A stretch of DNA of 5,201 bases, from the NCBI GenBank assembly GCA_025935595.1, contig JAICUZ010000192.1, positions 1-5,201 of the forward strand, given 5' to 3'. Shown in pieces: positions 1 through 5,201 of this stretch. Position numbers and translations under genes: made by a program. Each line of letters begins with the position of its first letter. The first letter of the stretch is position 1. Origin of the DNA: Burkholderiales bacterium. Lineage in GTDB: Bacteria; Actinomycetota; Thermoleophilia; Gaiellales; Gaiellaceae. The notes under the pieces are model-generated. The model ran no database searches. It was given only the letters and a program-made list of their open reading frames with translations, and was not told the DNA's origin.

Positions 1-580
1 CTGCGAGCTCCGCGGCTGCTGCCTGTGCGCGAGTCTCGATTCCGCTCTCGGCGATCACGACGCGGTCGCGCGGCGCGCGCGCGACGAGCTCGAGCTGCGC
101 GGCGCGATCGACGTGGAACGTTCCGAGGTCACGCGCGTTGACGCCGACGATGGGGGCGTCGAGGGCCACGGCGCGCGCGAGTTCCTCCGCGTCATGTGCT
201 TCCACGAGCGTGTCGAGCCCGAGCGCCTCCGCTGCGTCCATCAGCTCGCGCGTCGTGCGATCGTCGAGGTCGCGCAGGATGAGCAGCGCTGCGTCGGCAC
301 CCGCGTCGCGCGCTTCACGCAAGTGGTCGGGCGTCGAGAAGAAGCCCTTCGCGAGAAGTGGCAGATCGGTTGCCGCGCGCGCCGCGCGCACGTCGTCCCA
401 GGAGCCGCCGAAGCGCTCGTCGACGAGCACCGACATCGCGCGCGCTCGGCCTGTTGCGTAGCCGCGGGCGACCTCGCCGACGTCGCCGCCCGGCCGGAGG
501 TCGCCGGCGGACGGCGACCGCCGCTTGAACTCCGCGACCGCACCGAAGCCGGGTGCGGCGAGTGCGTCCCGGAACCTCAC
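1..580 (-). CDS. trpC: Indole-3-glycerol phosphate synthase, partial (C-terminus beyond left edge)
   Basis: Cytoplasmic TIM-barrel enzyme that decarboxylates and cyclises CdRP (1-(2-carboxyphenylamino)-1-deoxyribulose 5-phosphate) to indole-3-glycerol phosphate in tryptophan synthesis. My own translation from the GTG at 580 gives 193 codons up to the window edge. Family motifs appear in order: AEFKRRSPS (16-24), SVLVDERFGGS (50-60), LPLLAKGF (73-80), LVEAHD (125-130), VGVNARDL (145-152) and VIAESGI (175-181). The residues matching the catalytic set known from Sulfolobus IGPS are all present: E17, K19, K78, E127, N148, E178, at a nearly constant offset. The GTG start overlaps the trpD stop as GTGA and has an AGGGAG ribosome binding site 7 bases upstream. 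Two oddities: only 16 residues precede the first catalytic Glu, about 34 fewer than in Sulfolobus IGPS, so the usual N-terminal helix is missing; and the residue after the catalytic Lys is Gly where Asp is usual (KGF versus KDF). The phosphate-binding C-terminal end lies outside the window. Confidence 0.93.
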   Translation of the reverse strand, partial: MRFRDALAAPGFGAVAEFKRRSPSAGDLRPGGDVGEVARGYATGRARAMSVLVDERFGGSWDDVRAARAATDLPLLAKGFFSTPDHLREARDAGADAALLILRDLDDRTTRELMDAAEALGLDTLVEAHDAEELARAVALDAPIVGVNARDLGTFHVDRAAQLELVARAPRDRVVIAESGIETRAQAAAAELA

Positions 581-1592
581 GCGGCCACTCCCTGCGAGAA
601 CGCGATCAGCTCGTCGAGCCGCGCGGCCGCCGTTCCGGAGTCGAGCGCGTCGCGCGCGAGCTCGAGCCCTTCACGGAGATCGTGGGCGCCGCCGCCCGCG
701 GCGATCGCGCCCGCCGCGTTGAGGAGAATCGCCGAGCGCGTCCCGCCGTTGCCGCCGTGGAACACGTCGCGGATCCTCGCCGCGTTCGCGGTGGCGTCGC
801 CTCCGCGCAGCTCGGCCGGGTCGCAGCGGGGAATCCCGAGGTCGAGCGGGTCGATCTCGCGCCGGGTCACGGTTCCGTCGACGACTTCGCAGACCAGGTT
901 CGGGCCTGCAGGCGACAGCTCGTCGATCCCGCCCGCGCCGTGCACGACGAACGCGCGCCGCGCGTCGAGCTGCGCCAGCACGTCGGCGATCACCGGCACG
1001 AGATGCGGTGAGTAGACGCCGACGACCTGTGCGCGCGCGCCGGCTGGGTTCGTCAGTGGGCCGAGCACGTTGAACACCGTCCGCGCCGCGAGCTCGTGGC
1101 GAACGGGGCCGGCGTGCTTCATCGCCGGGTGGTGAACCGGCGCGAACATGAACCCGAAGCCGAGCGTGTCGATCGAGTCCGCGATCCGCTCGGGTGTGAG
1201 GTCGAGCTCGAAGCCGAGCGCCTCGAGCACGTCTGCGCTTCCCGATTGCGACGACACCGAGCGGTTGCCGTGCTTTGCGACGCCTGCGCCGGCCGCGGCG
1301 GCGACCAGCGCGGCTGCGGTCGAGATGTTGAACGTCTTCCCGCCGTCGCCGCCGGTCCCTGCCGTGTCGACGAGGTCGTCCCGCGTCGGCCGCACCATGA
1401 TCGCGTGCGAGCGCATCGCTTCTGCGGCACCTGCGATCTCGGCAGCGGTCTCGCCCTTGAGGCGCAATGCGACGAGGAACCCGCCGATCTGCGCCGGCGT
1501 CGCCTCGCCCGCCATGATCGAGCCCATCACGTCGCGCGACTCCGAGCGGCTCAGGTCCTCGCCGTCGAGCAGGCGTGAAAGCGCGTCCTGGA

Positions 1593-1596
<4 letters not shown>
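577..1596 (-). CDS. trpD: Anthranilate phosphoribosyltransferase
   Basis: Transfers the phosphoribosyl group of PRPP to anthranilate, the second step of the tryptophan branch; normally a cytoplasmic homodimer. The 339-residue protein is full length for the family. Visible features are the N-terminal helical domain (about 1-70), the PRPP loop GTGGDGGKTFNIST (80-93), the anthranilate-binding stretch KHGNRSVSSQSGSADVLE (108-125), the HHPAMKH block with VFNVLGPLTNP (155-184), the Mg-binding pair in GGIDELSP (D225, E226) and a C-terminal GGDATANA (265-272). The ATG overlaps the trpG stop as ATGA. No convincing Shine-Dalgarno lies before it (the upstream bases are pyrimidine-rich), so it probably depends on coupling to trpG. 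The next gene, trpC, starts on its stop codon. It is distinguished from other nucleoside phosphoribosyltransferases of the same fold by the full set of TrpD motifs and by the operon. Confidence 0.98.
588..593 (-). promoter_or_regulatory. Ribosome binding site of trpC
   Basis: AGGGAG on the minus strand, within the last codons of trpD and 7 bases before the GTG at 580. It supports the short trpC start that overlaps the trpD stop and so supports the reading that TrpC really lacks the usual N-terminal extension. Confidence 0.6.
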
Positions 1597-2149
<553 letters not shown>

Positions 2150-2153
<4 letters not shown>

Positions 2154-3361
2154 GCGCCTCCTTCCGCCAGCTCGATCGCGGTCTCGAGTGCCGCGAGCTT
2201 ACGCAGGCACTCCTCGTGCTCCGCGCGCGGGTCGCTCTCGGCCACGATTCCCGCTCCGGCCTGCAGCAGCGCGTGCCCCTCGTAGAGGACGACGGTGCGG
2301 ATCGCGATGCACGCGTCGAGCGGGCCGCCCGGAAGCGAGTAGAGAACCGCGCCGGCGTACGGCCCGCGGCGGTAGTCCTCGAGCTCGGAGATGATCTGCA
2401 TCGCGCGCACCTTCGGCGCCCCCGAGACGGTTCCCGCGGGAAACGTGGCGCGCAGCAGGTCGAACGACGACACGCCGGGCTGCAGCTCGCCGGTCACCTC
2501 GGAGACGAGGTGCGTGACGTGCGAGAACCGCTCGCCCTCGAGAAACCGCTCGACCTCGACGGTGCCCGGCACGCAGACGCGCGAGAGGTCGTTGCGGCCG
2601 AGGTCGACGAGCATGATGTGCTCCGCGCGGTCCTTCGCGGAGGCGAGAAGTCGCTCGGTGTCGCCCGTGCCCGGGCTCGTCGAGCCTGCGATCGGGTTGA
2701 CCGACGCGCGCTGCTCTTCGCGCTTGACGAGCGTCTCCGGCGATGAGCCGACGAGCGCAACGCCGTCGAGCTCGAGCAGGAAGAGGTACGGCGACGGGTT
2801 GACGCGCCGCAGCGAGCGGTAGAGCTCGACGGCGCCGACCTTCGTGCGCTTCTCGGCGCGCTGCGAGAGCACGATCTGGAACGCGTCGCCGCGGCGGATG
2901 TGCTCCTTGCACCGTTCGACGCCGCGCATGTAGACGTCTGCGTCCGGAAGCCGCCGGGTCTCGCCCACCGGGCTCACTCCGGACCGGGTCAGGCCCCGGT
3001 GCTCGAGCTCCAGATTCGCCGGCCCGGCCAGCACCTCCGCCACGCCGAGGAGGTGGTCGAAGCGGAGCAGCACGTCCGCGACCACGAACCGGCTCTCGGG
3101 CAGGCCGGCACCGTCGTCGGGCAGTTGCACCGTCGGCTCGAGCCGTGCGACGTGGTCGTAGGCGAGATAGCCGACCACCGGCTCGGACAGCTGCTCGGCC
3201 TCGTCGAACGTGACGAGGCGATCGCCGTAGCCGACGAGCGAATAGCGGCCGAGGCGGCCGCGCTCGACGGACTCGAGCAGGAAGGCCGCGCGGCCGCGCG
3301 TGCGCAGGTCGAGGTACGCCGCGAGCGGCGTGATCAGCGTGGTGTCGACGGTCTCCGTCAT
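2150..3361 (-). CDS. trpE: Anthranilate synthase component I
   Basis: Chorismate-binding subunit that, with TrpG, makes anthranilate and pyruvate; usually the feedback-inhibited entry step of tryptophan synthesis. From the ATG at 3361 it is 403 residues. The N-terminal region keeps the LLES tryptophan-sensing motif (28-31) followed by GRYSLVGYG (38-46) and VGYLAYD (63-69). The catalytic domain shows NPSPYLF (188-194), GSSPETLV (205-212), PIAGS (223-227), EHIMLVDLGRNDLSRV (247-262), HVTHLVSEVTGEL (281-293), FPAGTVSGAPKVRAM (307-321) and QAGAGIVAESDP (367-378). PIAG rather than PIKG argues for TrpE over PabB. It is shorter than many homologues (roughly 420-520): the segment between RYSLVG and VGYLAYD is much reduced. 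The family's PIAGT reads PIAGS. Start choice rests on the AAGGGGG just upstream; the frame stays open upstream, with an in-frame TTG at 3394 that would add 11 residues. It is the first gene of the operon. Confidence 0.95.
2157..2163 (-). promoter_or_regulatory. Ribosome binding site of trpG
   Basis: AAGGAGG on the minus strand, inside the last codons of trpE and 3 bases before the trpG ATG. It is the strongest Shine-Dalgarno in the window and supports independent initiation of trpG in addition to coupling through the ATGA overlap. Confidence 0.7.
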
Positions 3362-3404
3362 CGGCCCCCTTGGGTAGTACCAGTCTTGCTTCAATGCGCA
3401 AGCC
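3362..3404. promoter_or_regulatory. Divergent intergenic region between trpE and the M42 peptidase gene
   Basis: This 43-bp gap is the only non-coding stretch in the window. It must carry the 5' signals of both the trp operon (leftward) and the peptidase-thiolase pair (rightward), but I see no convincing -35/-10 pair on either strand, so at least one promoter may lie inside the neighbouring gene. The gap is visibly less GC-rich than its surroundings. It contains the trpE ribosome binding site and a short inverted repeat, GGTAgTACC, at 3373-3381, too short to call an operator with confidence. There is no room for a trp attenuator with leader peptide and terminator. Confidence 0.45.
3365..3371 (-). 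promoter_or_regulatory. Ribosome binding site of trpE
   Basis: On the minus strand AAGGGGG lies 3 bases before the ATG at 3361. It is the purine run that favours this start over the upstream in-frame TTG at 3394, which has no such sequence before it. The spacing is short, so strength is uncertain. Confidence 0.55.
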
Positions 3405-4454
3405 GTGGCCGTCCCCGACCTCTTGCGCGCGCTGCTCGTCGCTCCCGGACCGTCAGGGCACGAGGAGGAAGCGACGCGCGTCTGGCGCGAGGCGGCTTCC
3501 GCGTTCGCGGAAGTGACGTCGGACACGCTCGGCACCTCGTACGCGCGCGTGCGTGCGGGCGACGACGCGCCGACGCTCGCGATCGTCGGCCACATCGACG
3601 AGATCGGCATCGCGATCACGAATATCGAGTCGAACGGCCTGCTCTCGTTCACGACGGTCGGCGGGATCGGGCCGGAGACCCTGCACGGCCAGCGCTTCGA
3701 GCTGCTGGCCGCGGGCGGCCGCATCCCGGCGGCGGTGGCCCGCAAGCGCCTGTACCCCGAGCAGGTCCGCGACCGCGGCCGGCTCGAGCACACCGACCTC
3801 CATCTCGACATCGGCGCATCCAGTCGCGAGGAGGCCGAGCAACTCGTCCGCGTCGGTGACGCCGGCGTGTGGGGCGGAGAGCCGAGGGAGCTCCCGAACG
3901 GCCGGCTGCTCTCGAAGGCGCTCGACAACCGCCTCGGCTCGTACATCGCCCTGGAGGCGGCGCGCCGCATCGGTCAGGTGGGCGCGCAGGTCGACGCAGT
4001 CGCGGTCGCAGCGGTCCAGGAGGAGCTCGGGACGTACGGCGCCCGCACAGCGGCGTTCGGGCTCGCTCCCGACATCGCGATCGTGATCGACGTGAGCCCT
4101 GCCACAGACGTCCCGGGCGGGAACGCGCAACGCGCCGGCGCGATCGAGCTCGGGATGGGCGCGATGATCGCGCGCGGCCCGACGTTGAACAAGAAGCTCT
4201 CCGATCTGCTCTCCGAGACCGCCGAGGCCGAGGGGATCGTCCACGGCTTCGAGGTCTATTCGAGGGAGACGCATACCGACGCCGACGAGTTCCACCTCGC
4301 ACGCGAGGGCATCCCGACCGGTTTGCTCTCGGTGCCGACGCGCTACGTGCACACGCCGAACGAGATGTGCGACCTCGCCGACGTCGAGGCGATCATCTCG
4401 CTGATCGTCGCGTTGGCGCGCCGAGTGACGAAGGAGACGTCGTTTCTCCGCTGA
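3405..4454 (+). CDS. M42-family metallo-aminopeptidase (TET/glutamyl aminopeptidase-like)
   Basis: Predicted cytoplasmic di-metal aminopeptidase of family M42, which removes N-terminal residues from short peptides; known members assemble into tetrahedral dodecamers. The 349 residues are normal for the family and there is no signal peptide. All active-site positions known for M42 enzymes can be seen: VGHIDEIG (metal ligand H63, catalytic D65), KALDNRLG (bridging D174), VQEELGTYGA (catalytic E206, ligand E207), VIDVSPATD (ligand D229) and VPTRYVH (H316). The N-terminal PGPSGHEEE (14-22) is also typical. A stop at 3375-3377 limits the frame, and GTG at 3405 is the only start that gives a normal family N-terminus. 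No Shine-Dalgarno precedes it, so it may be leaderless. It is divergent from trpE and overlaps the thiolase gene by one base. Substrate preference cannot be judged, and some M42-like proteins have been annotated as cellulases (FrvX/CelM). Confidence 0.95.
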   Translation: MAVPDLLRALLVAPGPSGHEEEATRVWREAASAFAEVTSDTLGTSYARVRAGDDAPTLAIVGHIDEIGIAITNIESNGLLSFTTVGGIGPETLHGQRFELLAAGGRIPAAVARKRLYPEQVRDRGRLEHTDLHLDIGASSREEAEQLVRVGDAGVWGGEPRELPNGRLLSKALDNRLGSYIALEAARRIGQVGAQVDAVAVAAVQEELGTYGARTAAFGLAPDIAIVIDVSPATDVPGGNAQRAGAIELGMGAMIARGPTLNKKLSDLLSETAEAEGIVHGFEVYSRETHTDADEFHLAREGIPTGLLSVPTRYVHTPNEMCDLADVEAIISLIVALARRVTKETSFLR

Positions 4455-4456
4455 TG
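4431..4456 (+). other. Peptidase/thiolase junction with TGATG overlap and possible small hairpin
   Basis: The peptidase stop TGA (4452-4454) shares its last base with the thiolase ATG (4454-4456), a typical reinitiation arrangement. AAGGAGA at 4431-4437 is too far upstream to be a standard ribosome binding site, but GGAGA (4433-4437) can pair with TCTCC (4445-4449) across a 7-base loop, which would bring it nearer the start or mask it. The five-pair stem could be chance. Confidence 0.35.
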
Positions 4457-5201
4457 GCGAATCGCAGCGTCATCGTCAGCGCGGTCCGCACGCCGTTCGG
4501 CAAGCTCGGTGGCGGCCTCGCCGGCTTCGAGGCGACCGACCTCGGCGCGACGGTGATCCGTGCCGGGCTCGAGCGCATCGGGGTCGAGGCTCACGAGCCG
4601 CAGTACGTGATCATGGGTCAGGTGCTGCAGGGCGGCGCGGGCCAGGCGCCGGCGCGGCAGGCGGCAGTCAAGGCCGGGCTGCCGGTCGAGACGCCGGCCG
4701 ACACGATCAACAAGGTCTGTGCGTCGTCGATCCGCGCGATCGAGATCGCGGACTCGATGATCCGGGCCGGCGACGTCGACGTCGTCGTGACCGGCGGGAT
4801 GGAGTCGATGTCGAACGCGCCGTACGTGTTGAAGAAGGCGCGGTTCGGCTACCGCCTCGGCGACGGCGAGCTGATCGACTCGATGATCTGGGACGGCCTC
4901 AGGTCGACGTTCGACGGGCTGCATATGGTTCAGCAGAACTCGCAGGTCGCCCGCGAGCTCGGTATCTCCCGCGAGCTGCAGGACGAGTGGGCGGTTCGCT
5001 CGCAGCAGCGCGCCGCAGACGCGCAGGATTCCGGTCGCTTCGCCGACGAGATCGTCCCGGTCGGCGACGTGACCGCGGACGAGGCGATCAGGCGTGGCAC
5101 GACCGTCGAGACGCTGGCGGGGCTCAGGCCGGTCTTCGACCCGGACGGCACGACGACCGCGGGGAACGCACCCGGCGTGAACGACGGTGCCAGCTGCGTC
5201 A
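4454..5201 (+). CDS. Thiolase family protein, probably acetyl-CoA C-acetyltransferase, partial (3' end beyond right edge)
   Basis: Thiolase that condenses two acetyl-CoA to acetoacetyl-CoA or, in the degradative sense, cleaves 3-ketoacyl-CoA. My translation from the ATG at 4454 gives 249 codons up to the edge, about two thirds of a normal thiolase (near 390-400). Visible are the N-terminal VIVSAVRTPFGKLGG (6-20), the acyl-accepting cysteine C89 in INKVCASSIRA (85-94), VVTGGMESMSNAPY (111-124), the loop GLHM (155-158, with the His at the position seen in biosynthetic thiolases) and TAGNAPGVNDGA (235-246). The second half, holding the catalytic GHP histidine and the second cysteine, is outside the window, so activity and the split between AtoB/ThlA-like and FadA-like roles cannot be settled. 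The gene starts on the peptidase stop (TGATG). The nearest AAGGAG is 18 bases upstream, so translation probably depends on reinitiation. Confidence 0.93.
   Translation, partial: MANRSVIVSAVRTPFGKLGGGLAGFEATDLGATVIRAGLERIGVEAHEPQYVIMGQVLQGGAGQAPARQAAVKAGLPVETPADTINKVCASSIRAIEIADSMIRAGDVDVVVTGGMESMSNAPYVLKKARFGYRLGDGELIDSMIWDGLRSTFDGLHMVQQNSQVARELGISRELQDEWAVRSQQRAADAQDSGRFADEIVPVGDVTADEAIRRGTTVETLAGLRPVFDPDGTTTAGNAPGVNDGASCV

Noticed and set aside
67..106. CG-alternating run with the palindrome AGCTCGAGCT at 87-96, possibly a hairpin or Z-DNA site.
   Set aside because: It falls inside conserved trpC coding sequence and is what Arg/Ala/Leu/Glu codons look like at this GC content.
113..1015. 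A 300-codon plus-strand reading frame opposite trpC and trpD.
   Set aside because: Its translation is rich in Arg, Ala and Ser with no family motif, and the other strand holds two clear enzymes with catalytic residues intact.
3362..3404. A trp attenuator or T-box leader before trpE.
   Set aside because: There are only 43 bases to the next gene, no terminator hairpin, no separate leader reading frame with a stop, and no T-box sequence.
2900..3859. A 319-codon plus-strand frame spanning trpE, the gap and the peptidase start.
   Set aside because: It is out of frame with the peptidase, shows no motif, and turns into Arg/Pro/Gly-rich shadow sequence.
3362..3970. The trpE frame stays open far upstream, giving a 606-codon reading frame that runs antisense through the peptidase gene.
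   Set aside because: TrpE homology begins near 3361, the upstream translation is low-complexity Ser/Arg-rich, and the opposite strand encodes a complete M42 peptidase. Long antisense frames are expected at this GC content.
4454..5201. An unusual or inactive thiolase because NKVCGSG reads NKVCASS.
   Set aside because: The acyl-accepting Cys and its flanking pattern are kept, and Ala/Ser variation there is common in active thiolases. The remaining catalytic residues are outside the window, so no claim is possible.

Overview
The window comes from a very GC-rich bacterial chromosome (around 70% G+C by eye, with third codon positions almost always G or C). Tight gene packing and the protein style suggest a high-GC actinobacterium. 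A deep-branching class such as Thermoleophilia or Rubrobacteria is my guess from general resemblance, not something proven by the sequence. There is no sign of a mobile element, phage, CRISPR array, tRNA or rRNA.

The left two thirds (1-3361, minus strand) is a tryptophan biosynthesis operon read right to left: trpE, trpG, trpD, trpC. Each junction is a 4-base start/stop overlap (ATGA, ATGA, GTGA), so the genes are probably translationally coupled on one transcript. TrpE and TrpG form anthranilate synthase (chorismate + glutamine to anthranilate). TrpD attaches phosphoribosyl from PRPP. TrpC closes the indole ring after the TrpF isomerisation. trpC runs off the left edge, so its last few dozen codons and any trpF, trpB or trpA lie outside the window.

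A 43-bp gap (3362-3404) separates trpE from a divergent plus-strand pair: a complete M42-family metallo-aminopeptidase (3405-4454) and, overlapping it by one base (TGATG), the start of a thiolase/acetyl-CoA acetyltransferase gene (4454-5201) cut by the right edge. These two are probably co-transcribed, but no shared pathway is evident.

The window is mostly ordinary housekeeping metabolism and I see no new system. Points worth a second look are modest: a TrpC that begins without the usual N-terminal helix extension, a compact TrpE N-terminal domain, an in-frame Trp-Tyr-Tyr-containing stretch just upstream of the chosen trpE start, a peptidase start with no ribosome binding site in a very short divergent gap, and a possible small hairpin at the peptidase/thiolase junction. 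No stretch longer than 43 bases lacks a gene.
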